Source of the DNA: Candidatus Borrarchaeota archaeon
GTDB lineage: Archaea; Asgardarchaeota; Sifarchaeia; Borrarchaeales; Borrarchaeaceae
DNA: 8,700 nucleotides
Assembly: GCA_016840645.1 (NCBI GenBank)
Contig: JAEORY010000145.1
Location: 1-8,700 of the forward strand
Direction: 5' to 3'
Under the pieces are notes generated by a model. That model searched no databases, was not told the origin of the DNA, and was given only the letters and a program-made list of their open reading frames with translations. This document shows positions 1-6,763 of this stretch, piece after piece; position 1 is the stretch's first letter, and each line of letters starts with the position of its first letter. The position numbers and the translations under genes were made by a program.

Positions 1-477
1 AGTGACATCGTAGATCTCAGCGGTTTGCCAGTGAAATTCTGGGGCGTTCCCAAAATAATGTGAATCCGATCCAACAAATTCACCATTGACATAAAGCCAG
101 TAATCATCATCAGCTGTGACTCTTAGAAGTGCTGAAGTAGGATTTTTTGTAAGGTAGAAACTTTTTCTAAAGTATACAAAAACATCATCGCCACCAGCAC
201 TTGCGGACCAGATCCATTGGGCTCTCGTGTTCTCCATATTTTGAATATCTGAGGGACTAACCTTGTGTTTATGTGGAGCGTCAACATCCCACCAGAAGGT
301 ATCATCATAATTTACTTCAGTCCAATCAGTAGAGTTGGGAGGAACTGCAGAATAGGCTTTCCAACTCCAATCTGTAGTAATTGATACATTTTCGGCAAAA
401 ACAGGTTGAATAGCTGCTAAACTGTATAGGACAATAATAAGGGCGATGATTAATGACCCCCATATCCTTTTCTTCAT
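1..477 (-). CDS. Secreted beta-sandwich (jelly-roll, carbohydrate-binding-like) protein, C-terminus beyond window
   Basis: The frame is open from an ATG at 477-475 to the left edge, giving 159 residues with no stop, so the gene is cut by the window. The start is well supported: an AGAGGAAAG ribosome site lies just upstream. Residues 1-28 form a classic signal peptide: MKKR, then a hydrophobic stretch (about 7-23), then a VFA cleavage site before E29. The mature part is rich in Trp, Tyr and Asp. It has a WIW (88-90) strand, VYFRKSF (101-107), and TADDDYWLYVNGEFVG (121-136). That pattern is typical of galactose-binding-like jelly-roll domains found in rhamnosidase N-termini and other extracellular glycan-binding proteins (family knowledge). 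Two N-glycosylation sequons occur (N30-V-S, N48-S-T). The gene follows the glycosyltransferase by 33 bases on the same strand, so the two are probably co-transcribed and act at the cell surface. Secretion is near certain; the exact family is not. Confidence 0.85.
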   Translation of the reverse strand, partial: MKKRIWGSLIIALIIVLYSLAAIQPVFAENVSITTDWSWKAYSAVPPNSTDWTEVNYDDTFWWDVDAPHKHKVSPSDIQNMENTRAQWIWSASAGGDDVFVYFRKSFYLTKNPTSALLRVTADDDYWLYVNGEFVGSDSHYFGNAPEFHWQTAEIYDVT

Positions 478-510
478 AATCTTTCCTCTGTCCATTACTC
501 AGATATATCT

Positions 511-1593
511 CTAACGTTCGGTTTTATACCATTCTTGTTTGCCTTGTATAAGAGAGATAATAGTTCCGATTGTTATTATAGTATAGACTGGAACCATAAA
601 CGGGAAAGCAAGTCCTACAAATGCTGTTTTCCATTTATCAAGGCCATAAACGTACAACCAACTGCAACAAAGCGGTACTGCTAGGAGTACACACCAAATA
701 AAGTAATTAAGGGGATATACCCACAGACCCAGGCCTGGCCATGAAAACAATTTTTCAAAGGTTAATAAAAGTATCACTAATAGAAATGCAGGATAAAATA
801 TGATTGGAAATAGCATATAAGTAGCATACGCTAATTTTCTGGTTCTTGAAATGCCAACTTGAGAAAAAAGCGTTTTGAAATGCGTTTTAGCTACTTGAAT
901 TGCCCCAGTTGCCCATCTAATTCTTTGTTTTATAAAGGCTTTCAGACTTTTCGGTTTATCTTCTGGAACAAAGATATTTGTATATTTAATTTTATTATCG
1001 CCTAATATTAGTCGTGTAGAGAGTTCTAAATCCTCTGAAAGGTAATCTTTCCAGCCAAAATCTAGAATTATATCCGCCTTGAACAAGGCAGACCGTCCAA
1101 TAAAGTCAGCACCCTCTAAATGACTCCAGAGATAACGTAAAAAACAGCCCCAACTTTCATCAATAGACGCAAACGTCTCTACAAAGCGGTTGGAACTCGT
1201 AGGTACGGGGATAGCTTGTACTCCAATCAAATCATCATCAAGTTCTGCAAGCATTCGATCTACAAAATCAATGGGAGGCAAACAATCTGCATCCAGAAAA
1301 AGGATATAATTGCCTTCAATGTGTTTCATGGCATCTCTCAGCGCAGATGCTTTTCCTCCTCGTTCCTTTCGTATCAAAAGTACATCCAATTGTTCGCGAA
1401 AACTTTCTGCAATTTCATGTGTTTTATCGCTTCCGATGTCACAAACATAAATGATTTTACAACGAGCGTTATTGTAATCATTAAGTCGAAGTGAGGATAA
1501 AATACTTCTTTCAATCAAACGTTCTTCATTATAAGCTGTCACAACAATTGAAACATCGAATTTTTGAGAAGTTGAATTTAAAGAGGGGCACAC
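511..1593 (-). CDS. Family 2 glycosyltransferase, membrane-bound, processive type
   Basis: This 360-residue protein transfers a sugar from a nucleotide-sugar donor at the inner face of the membrane. The GT-A domain opens with SIVVTAYNEER (15-25). It carries VCDIGSDKT (50-58, D52 in the UDP-binding position), the metal-binding DAD (101-103), the SED motif (186-188, with D188 as likely catalytic base) and QRIRW (223-227). The QxxRW box marks processive enzymes such as cellulose, chitin and hyaluronan synthases. About three membrane segments follow (roughly 258-280, 288-312, 324-350), and the tail ends WYKTER. Length and motif order are complete, so the gene looks intact. The start is GTG: an in-frame TAA lies two codons upstream, and GAGGC sits 7 bases before it. 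It is the first gene of a probable pair with the secreted protein at 1-477, suggesting surface polysaccharide synthesis. The actual sugar cannot be told. Confidence 0.93.
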   Translation of the reverse strand: MCPSLNSTSQKFDVSIVVTAYNEERLIERSILSSLRLNDYNNARCKIIYVCDIGSDKTHEIAESFREQLDVLLIRKERGGKASALRDAMKHIEGNYILFLDADCLPPIDFVDRMLAELDDDLIGVQAIPVPTSSNRFVETFASIDESWGCFLRYLWSHLEGADFIGRSALFKADIILDFGWKDYLSEDLELSTRLILGDNKIKYTNIFVPEDKPKSLKAFIKQRIRWATGAIQVAKTHFKTLFSQVGISRTRKLAYATYMLFPIIFYPAFLLVILLLTFEKLFSWPGLGLWVYPLNYFIWCVLLAVPLCCSWLYVYGLDKWKTAFVGLAFPFMVPVYTIITIGTIISLIQGKQEWYKTER

Positions 1594-1642
1594 ATCTTAA
1601 GCCTCAATTTTCATAATACAACAATTATCTTAAGCTTTTGTC

Positions 1643-1648
1643 TTTAAA
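1643..1648 (-). promoter_or_regulatory. Candidate TATA-type promoter for the glycosyltransferase gene
   Basis: On the minus strand this reads TTTAAA within GATTTAAAG. With usual archaeal spacing (start about 25 bases downstream) transcription would begin near 1620, leaving a leader of roughly 27 bases that contains the GAGGC ribosome site. A 9-base direct repeat (ATCTTAAGC on the plus strand) occurs at 1594-1602 and 1627-1635, the first copy overlapping the start codon. The assignment rests on position and composition only. Confidence 0.35.
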
Positions 1649-1659
1649 TCCATGATACT

Positions 1660-1666
1660 AAAAAAA
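1660..1666 (-). terminator. U-tract terminator after the NYN-domain gene
   Basis: Seven consecutive A on the plus strand give a run of seven U in the minus-strand transcript, 30 bases beyond the stop codon of the NYN gene (1697-1699) and just ahead of the next candidate promoter. Archaeal RNA polymerase terminates at such U-tracts without needing a strong hairpin (established knowledge). No clear stem was seen directly before it. Confidence 0.4.
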
Positions 1667-1696
1667 TGAAATCCGTTCAAACGTTGTGAAATTGTC

Positions 1697-2191
1697 TCAG
1701 ATATTAGAGCCTTTATGTTTCGGTGTTTTTAGTTTGAAAACATAGTCTGCCGTATTTTGGAGTGCTATACTAAAACCAGGATCGAAGCCAATTGCTACTG
1801 TCTCTAACCCTTGTTCCTTTGCTTTGCGTAGCATAATTGCTGCACGTGCATGTCGTGATGCGATAATGAGTGTTTTAACATTTGATTCATTTAATATAAT
1901 CATTGTCTCCATTGCCATTGCTACATGGATATCTCCAAGGGCCACCACAGGATTAAATCCGCTGTTTGAAATTGCTTGCAATAACTTCTCTGGGGCATGT
2001 CTATTAAGAAAAACCTTTGCTACTTGGATCTTACCTAATTCCCTTGCCGCATCCTCAATATATTCTAAACGGACTTGATCTCCAGCAACTCGGCGTAAGA
2101 TATTTGGTCCATCGATAAGTAGCGCAATCGGCTTTCCCCCTCTCTTGAATATTTTTTTAATGATCTTCCACTTGGACGGTTGATCTTCCAT
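1697..2191 (-). CDS. NYN/PIN-like domain protein (TIGR00288-type) with altered active site
   Basis: The 164-residue protein follows the layout of the archaeal TIGR00288/LabA-type NYN family, a PIN-like fold usually linked to RNA cleavage. The first motif is intact: ALLIDGPNILR (23-33) with D27. Then come KVFLNRHAP (59-67), GDIHVAMAMETM (86-97) and the family's closing motif IGFDPGFSIALQNTADYV (134-151). Where the family normally has a second Asp (GDxDV) there is H89. Where it has a D-x-D pair in an RDADF-like motif there is SRHARA (112-117), with H114 and R116. Only one of the usual metal-binding acidic residues therefore remains, so nuclease activity is doubtful and an RNA-binding or regulatory role is possible (inference). 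The N-terminus is basic (KWKIIKKIFKRGGK). The start is ATG with GGTGGG about 9 bases upstream. It stands alone, with a U-tract after its stop. Confidence 0.85.
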   Translation of the reverse strand: MEDQPSKWKIIKKIFKRGGKPIALLIDGPNILRRVAGDQVRLEYIEDAARELGKIQVAKVFLNRHAPEKLLQAISNSGFNPVVALGDIHVAMAMETMIILNESNVKTLIIASRHARAAIMLRKAKEQGLETVAIGFDPGFSIALQNTADYVFKLKTPKHKGSNI

Positions 2192-2524
2192 TTCGAATTA
2201 CCCACCAGAAATAAGAGCATAGTTAAACAAAATAGTTACAAATTGATAGTCTTTTTGATTTGTCTAATAAATGGCGTTAAATATTTAGATTTTTCGGAGA
2301 ACTTGTCAATCGTCAACTACTACACTATTATAGTGAATCTGACAAATATTTAGAATTATAAATGTTTTCATATCTATCAATAGGACTATTTATAGAAACC
2401 ATAGAAGAGAATAACGTTTCATATAAGAATTTAAGAGAAATTAAATCTTATTTTGGCTATATTCCCTTCCAAAACCCATCAGTTTGAGATATCGGTTCGT
2501 TTTCTTTCACATTATGATAAACGA
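2192..2524 (-). other. 333-base intergenic gap, upstream region of the NYN gene
   Basis: No convincing gene is present. On the minus strand the part near 2191 should hold the NYN promoter; an AT-rich CTAAATATTTAA (about 2278-2289) is a possible TATA element, which would imply a leader of over 60 bases. A 13-base palindrome sits at 2323-2335. On the plus strand 2362-2487 is a 41-codon ORF starting MFSYLSIGLFIET. It has no ribosome site and no recognisable family, and it is treated here as chance. No U-tract was found right after the epimerase gene stop. Confidence 0.5.
2323..2335. repeat. Perfect 13-base palindrome (CACTAT-T-ATAGTG)
   Basis: Six-base arms CACTAT and ATAGTG flank one central T. 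It lies in the gap upstream of the NYN gene, about 130 bases before its start codon. Size and symmetry would fit a dimeric regulator site, but a short AT-rich palindrome can arise by chance. Confidence 0.3.
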
Positions 2525-3262
2525 CTAATTAAGCCTGATAAGAGTATCATTAAGAAACAATGGGGTGACATCTATCCCCATTTCTTTGTATAAAACATCT
2601 GGAACGCTAATATCAGCGAGATATAGTGACCCCACAACTTGTTTCACATCTGGCTTCACAAGACCCGTCTTTGGTAACGCCAAGGTCATTGTAGCGGTGG
2701 CTTGAACACATGGGTTGTAGATTTCTCCTGTTGTAGCATCCAGCCCAGAAGGAACATCTAATGCAAGTATTGGAATGGATAATGAATTTATTCTGTCAAT
2801 CATTTTTGCGGTCCATCCGCGTGGATTACCAGCAAGGCTATATCCTATCACAGCATCAAGAATTAAATCCCCTTTATTATTTGATAGGGATTTCAATGCA
2901 GCTTCAGCGATTTTCTTTTCAAGAAGAAGTTACTTGAGAATGTTCCATTGCAACTCAGGAATACCACTAAGTTCTTCTGTTTGAAGTAATACTGTTATCT
3001 GAGCACCCCAATTGTAGAGGTGCCTTGCCGCCACCAAAACTCCGCCCCCATTGTTACCTTTACCTGCAACAACTATTATTTGTTTTCCGGAGACAGATCC
3101 ATCCAAAAACCTTCGTGCAAGTTCTGCCAGATTCCTTCCAGCATTTTCCATCATCTGGAGAAGTTGAATGCCATATTTTTCGATCATCAATCGATCAACT
3201 TCACGCATTTCAGCAGTATTAACGACGGGAATTCGTAAATCCGCTACAGAAATATAATCCAC
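2525..3262 (-). pseudogene. nnrE: NAD(P)H-hydrate epimerase (YjeF N-terminal domain), interrupted by in-frame stop
   Basis: The intact family interconverts the R and S forms of damaged, hydrated NAD(P)H so that a dehydratase can repair it. The first part (110 residues, GTG start at 3262) has EMREVDRLMIEKYGI (18-32), MMENAGRNLAE (37-47) and VVAGKGNNGG (64-73). It ends ILK-TAA at 2930-2932. The same frame then continues LLLEKKIAEAALKSLSNNKG into DAVIGYSLAGNPRG and ALDVPSGLDATTGE, to TAG at 2525. Both halves are needed for one Rossmann-like domain, and together they give about 244 residues, near the family's usual size. No frameshift is required, only the stop. The family's GNNGGDG motif reads GNNGGGV (G74, V75), a second sign of decay. 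There is no dehydratase domain. The start overlaps the ROK kinase stop by one base (TAGTG), so the two form an operon. A new start at TTG 2896 would make only a fragment. A sequencing error could also explain the stop. Confidence 0.85.
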
Positions 3263-4248
3263 TATGTCTCACCCACTAAACTTCGAGCTAAAGCAGCTGC
3301 ACCAATGCCACCTGCGTCACCACCCAAAGCAGCTTTAACTACTTTAAGTCGCTCAACAGACGCCTCAAGTGCATTTTTACGAACAATCTGCTCCACAACT
3401 TCGATCAATTCCGGAATGCCCTCGATAATGCCCCCACCCAGAATTAAAAGACAAGGATTAAAAGTATTAACAATTCCCACAACCCCAGAACCAAGATAAT
3501 AGCCTGTTTCGTTCACTAAACGTCGGGATAAAGGATCACCATCATCAAAAGCTTGTCTTACGTGAACTGCAGTTATATTTTCAATACTACCCGCATGTTC
3601 AATCAATATCTGACCTGCTGGTGAATCCTTTCTAACTGCTTCCTGGGCTCGTTCAGCAATGGCCCATCCGCCTGCATAGGCTTCCAGACAACCATAATTA
3701 GAGCAATGACATTTTCTCCCATCTACAATAATAGTTGTATGACCCAATTCTCCCGCAGTTCCTATACAGCCTTCTAACACCTGTCCACTACTGACGACTG
3801 CTCCGCCGATACCTGTACCAACGAAGAGAACAACCAAATCATTCACTCCTTTGCCAGCACCATGATACCACTCTCCCCACATTGCAGCACGCACATCATT
3901 TGTAACCACAACAGGGATTCTCAGTTCCTTCTCAAGTTCTTCACGAAGTGGAACGTCTCGCCAACCTAGATTGGGACCGTATCTAACTAGGCCTTTTGAT
4001 GTTTCTACTTGTCCCGCCACACCAATACCTAATGCTAATCCTTTATGCTCGGCAAAAGCCACACAATCCGTTACGCATGAAACAATATCAGCAATAACTC
4101 CTTCTGCGCCTTTTTCTGGATTTGTAGGATGCCGTTCTCTAGATAAAACAAAACCGGTAGCATCTACCAGTACCGTTTCAATTTTAGTTGCTCCTAGGTC
4201 TACACCATAAGTAAAAGGTTTTCTTAAATTACGAGTTATTTTTATCAC
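3262..4248 (-). CDS. ROK-family sugar kinase (glucokinase-like)
   Basis: This 328-residue cytoplasmic enzyme should phosphorylate a hexose or amino-sugar with ATP. The phosphate loop is DLGATK (17-22). The sugar site includes PNLGWRDVPL (92-101) and VVTNDVRAA (114-122), with D118 as catalytic base; the family more often has NDAN. GTGIGGA (144-150) binds nucleotide. ROK zinc-binding elements are present: GELGH (166-170) and CHCSNYGCLE (180-189), where Ser183 replaces the usual Gly. LILGGGI (268-274) and a Gly-rich end complete the domain. The length is normal and the gene looks intact. The start is uncertain: the only usable codon after an in-frame TAA is GTG 4248, but the strong GGAGGA site touches it with only one spacer base. 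This GTG overlaps the TGA of the upstream small ORF (GTGA), so coupled re-initiation is possible. The TAG stop overlaps the epimerase start. The substrate (glucose, N-acetylmannosamine or other) cannot be decided. Confidence 0.93.
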   Translation of the reverse strand: MIKITRNLRKPFTYGVDLGATKIETVLVDATGFVLSRERHPTNPEKGAEGVIADIVSCVTDCVAFAEHKGLALGIGVAGQVETSKGLVRYGPNLGWRDVPLREELEKELRIPVVVTNDVRAAMWGEWYHGAGKGVNDLVVLFVGTGIGGAVVSSGQVLEGCIGTAGELGHTTIIVDGRKCHCSNYGCLEAYAGGWAIAERAQEAVRKDSPAGQILIEHAGSIENITAVHVRQAFDDGDPLSRRLVNETGYYLGSGVVGIVNTFNPCLLILGGGIIEGIPELIEVVEQIVRKNALEASVERLKVVKAALGGDAGGIGAAALARSLVGET

Positions 4249-4514
4249 TCCTCCGCAAGAAATCCCCTCAACTTGTTGTGGGGATGAATTGCGTTACTTG
4301 TTTCACTTTCACGATACTCTGTAACCTTTAAGTACTGTTTCACATAGATCATACGTAGAATCGAGCTGATGTAACACTCGCTGGTTTTCAAATTAACATC
4401 ACGTTCAGGGCAGGAAATGCCCGTAGAGCCTGTTTGACATGTCCCGTTGGGGAATGAGTGATTCAGGAAGCCATACAACTTGTTGAATAGTAGTTCACTA
4501 CCCTCCGTAACCAC
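4245..4514 (-). CDS. Small ORF of unknown function, possibly a mobile-element relic
   Basis: This 89-codon ORF starts at GTG 4514 with AGAGG four bases upstream, and its TGA overlaps the ROK kinase start (GTGA). That arrangement is typical of coupled genes. The product has three Cys (26, 35, 47) and no fold I recognise. The stretch TGQTGSTGISCPERDVNL (about 25-42, approximate) recalls the variable tails of IS200/IS605 TnpB proteins, and a strong hairpin follows inside the last codons (4262-4285), as at the right end of such elements. In another minus-strand frame, 4463-4576 encodes a 37-residue basic ORF containing SLRGKWLRRVVNYY, which could be a further broken piece. Two readings are therefore open: a genuine leader gene coupled to the kinase, or the remains of a transposon upstream of it. 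I cannot choose firmly. Confidence 0.3.
   Translation of the reverse strand: MVTEGSELLFNKLYGFLNHSFPNGTCQTGSTGISCPERDVNLKTSECYISSILRMIYVKQYLKVTEYRESETSNAIHPHNKLRGFLAEE
4262..4285. repeat. Strong 24-base inverted repeat (hairpin) just upstream of the ROK kinase start
   Basis: Outer arms ATCCCC (4262-4267) and GGGGAT (4280-4285) pair perfectly. A single T-T mismatch (4268/4279) follows, then CAAC (4269-4272) with GTTG (4275-4278) around a two-base centre. In the minus-strand RNA it forms a stable stem ending 7 bases before the GGAGGA site of the kinase. It could be the right-end hairpin of an IS200/IS605-like element, or a structure that controls kinase translation. Confidence 0.6.
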
Positions 4515-4643
4515 TTTCCTCTGAGAGAGTTTGAGCGCTTCATAAGCTCATGGATTGTTCTGGTATGATACACCATGGCATTGTAATAATACCTTATAGT
4601 ATGGAGGCTCTGGTTTTTTAAGATAACGGATTAGGTATGTGTT

Positions 4644-4710
4644 AAAAAACTCCTAAGGGTTGAAAAAGTTAAATGAAATGCAAACTTAGTCTGATGGGAG
4701 AATTAAAAAA
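4644..4710 (-). terminator. Two U-tracts downstream of the coiled-coil gene
   Basis: Runs of six A on the plus strand at 4705-4710 and 4644-4649 become U-tracts in the minus-strand transcript, about 90 and 150 bases after the coiled-coil gene stop (4799-4801). They fit archaeal U-tract termination, but the AT-rich setting makes this tentative. The surrounding stretch 4577-4798 holds no gene that I can support. Confidence 0.3.
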
Positions 4711-4798
4711 TGTTTTATTCTTTGGCCATACCATAAAACGAAATTGATAATGAAAGCAAAGAAGTCGATGATTAAAAGGTGGAAACTGTTACAATAGT

Positions 4799-6763
4799 CT
4801 ATTCAGTGTTTTCATCGCTTTCTTTCTTCTCTTCCTCTTCTTCAATTTCGACAACTAGTTCTACGGCTTTCGGTGTCGGCTTAACTCTGGTTTTACCATC
4901 TACAGTCTCCATCAACACTAGTCCTTCTGTCTCAAGCTCCATAGATAACCTTCGTACAAGGGCAGGCGGTTCACCAATAGCTAACCTAATTTCATCAAGC
5001 CCAAGACCGCCCCCGCCTTTAATCTCCTCGAGCATGAACAATATTTTATACTTCGGATCGGATTCCAAACGTTCCCTAAAGAGCGTCGCTCTCTGATTTA
5101 ATGCCTCAAATCTAACTTTAATTCTTTCATAATCTTTCTCATAGCCTTCGTTAAGTTCTTGGTAATGTCTACTTTCATTTCGTAGACGTTCAACCTCGTT
5201 CTGAAGATTCGAGATCAGGCTACGAGGCGCTGATAACTCGTCTTCTAATTGAACAATTTTTGAACGTTCATTGGATAATATTTCAGAGAGTTCACTGTAC
5301 GAACGTAGTTGTTCTTCAACTTTATCATTTAAGGTTTCTATGCGCGATTCCTTGTCATTAAGCTCGCTAGTTAGAGTATTTATTTCATTTTCAATCTTTG
5401 AAATCTTTGAGTTTAATTCAAATACAGCGTCATCTTTTTCCCTTAATTGTTCATGAGATTCTGCTATTTTCTGATTTTCTTGTAGAAGTATTGTTTTATA
5501 CTTTGCAATTGAGGTTTCATATTGCTCTTTTAGATAACTACTTTGTTTTTTCTGTTCCTCTAATTCTTCGTTTTGTTTCTCGGTTTGAGATGTCAGGTCT
5601 TGAATCTGCGTCTCTTTTTCATTGATATTTGAAGCATATTCTCGAAGATTTTCTTGAAGAGACCCAGTTTCTCCTTCTAAACGGAAAATCTCGCCCCTCA
5701 GACGCTCAAGCTCTGCGTTTAAATCGATTACTTGAATTTCTAAGTTTCTATTCATTTCTTTTTGTGATCGATTCTCGTCTTCAAATTCTTTGAGCTGTGA
5801 TGTTAAAGCTTCTATCTTTTCTGAATTTGATGCAATCTGAGTATCACTTGTGTGTAATTGAGAGTTTAGATCATTGATATGTGATTCTTTTGCAGTTAAC
5901 TCGTTATCTTTTTCTTGTAGAATGCTTTGTAGACTTTCTAACTCTTCTTCTTTACCAGATAAGACCGTTTGAAGTTCATCAACATTGCTTACATGACCCA
6001 TCATTTGATTTCCGAGGTCTTCGATAGTACCCTCATATTCTTCCTTTGATTTTTCAAGTTCGCGTGTCAATTCATCAATTTTTTCTTGTTTCTCGTTGAT
6101 TTCTTCAATTTTTGAATAATAATTTTGTTCTACTTCTTCGATTTTTTTCTCCCGCTCACCAATAGTTGTTTCAAGTTCTTCTATTTTGCCAGCAGAGACC
6201 ATCTCACCACTTTCGATTTGTTCAGCATATTGTTTATTTTCTGCTTCTAATTGCGTGAGTTTTTCGGCTTTTTCAGTCAAGTCTTTTATTATTTCTTCAT
6301 TTTTCGAACGTTCTATTCTTATTAATTCATTTAGCTGTTCTATTTCCGCCTCTCTCTCTGCTAATGTGCCTTGTAATACTTCAGCCTTACCTGCCATCTC
6401 TTGAGCCATCAATGCTTGTGATTCAAATGATTCAATCTTTTGTATGATTTCATTAATGTCAGATTCTCCTAATTCTCCGCCGACTACGCGGACTAACTCT
6501 TCGATCACAGCTTTAATCCTTCTACTTGCATCAACGGAAATAGAAGTGTATGTTTTCTTAAAATAATCTAACATTGATTCATTAATTTCTCGAACGATAT
6601 GATTAACATCTGAAACTTCATAATTTCTCTTTGTTACAGAAACAGAATTGAGACGCAACTCCTCTAGCATGTTTGACAGTTCTGTTTCAAGAGTCCCTTT
6701 TTGTTCTTGAAGATGACCAAGGAATTTGACGACAGAGGTTTTGATTATACTTTTTTCCGACAC
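4799..6763 (-). CDS. Long coiled-coil protein with C-terminal winged-helix domain and acidic tail
   Basis: The 654-residue protein has a short helical head (about 1-115), then an almost unbroken coiled-coil rod (about 115-565) rich in Glu, Lys, Gln, Asn and Ser with Leu/Ile heptads. A winged helix follows (about 571-637) and then an acidic tail (about 639-654, with a run of five Glu). There is no Cys and no Trp. The first proline is at 513, so the rod is probably continuous up to a hinge there; the next proline, at 570, marks the start of the winged helix. The winged helix reads as helix YKILFMLEEI, a Gly-rich turn (583-586), helix DEIRLAIG, recognition helix ALVRRLSMELETEGL and a wing around VDGKTRV. 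There are no membrane segments or signal peptide. It lacks Walker ATPase motifs, so it is not an SMC or Rad50 protein. A DNA- or protein-tethering rod is a reasonable inference; the family's function is not known to me. The start is GTG with AGGGGTG 6 bases upstream. It is transcribed divergently from the right arm. Confidence 0.9.
   Translation of the reverse strand: MSEKSIIKTSVVKFLGHLQEQKGTLETELSNMLEELRLNSVSVTKRNYEVSDVNHIVREINESMLDYFKKTYTSISVDASRRIKAVIEELVRVVGGELGESDINEIIQKIESFESQALMAQEMAGKAEVLQGTLAEREAEIEQLNELIRIERSKNEEIIKDLTEKAEKLTQLEAENKQYAEQIESGEMVSAGKIEELETTIGEREKKIEEVEQNYYSKIEEINEKQEKIDELTRELEKSKEEYEGTIEDLGNQMMGHVSNVDELQTVLSGKEEELESLQSILQEKDNELTAKESHINDLNSQLHTSDTQIASNSEKIEALTSQLKEFEDENRSQKEMNRNLEIQVIDLNAELERLRGEIFRLEGETGSLQENLREYASNINEKETQIQDLTSQTEKQNEELEEQKKQSSYLKEQYETSIAKYKTILLQENQKIAESHEQLREKDDAVFELNSKISKIENEINTLTSELNDKESRIETLNDKVEEQLRSYSELSEILSNERSKIVQLEDELSAPRSLISNLQNEVERLRNESRHYQELNEGYEKDYERIKVRFEALNQRATLFRERLESDPKYKILFMLEEIKGGGGLGLDEIRLAIGEPPALVRRLSMELETEGLVLMETVDGKTRVKPTPKAVELVVEIEEEEEKKESDENTE

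Noticed and set aside
123..308. 61-codon minus-strand ORF
   Set aside because: It lies in another frame inside the secreted-protein gene, which has a signal peptide, ribosome site and continuous frame; this ORF is a shadow.
2362..2487. 41-codon plus-strand ORF in the gap beside the NYN gene
   Set aside because: There is no ribosome site, no recognisable motif and the composition is AT-rich, so chance is the simplest explanation.
511..3264. TAG as a pyrrolysine sense codon
   Set aside because: Frames after each TAG soon hit another stop and the protein ends match family ends, so these TAGs act as ordinary stops.
4779..5096. 105-codon Ser-rich plus-strand ORF opposite the coiled-coil gene end
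   Set aside because: The runs of Ser and Phe are the reverse complement of Glu/Lys-rich codons of the real gene.
4799..6763. Coiled-coil protein as an SMC/Rad50 ATPase
   Set aside because: There is no Walker A, Walker B or signature motif, and the ends are a small helical head and a winged helix.
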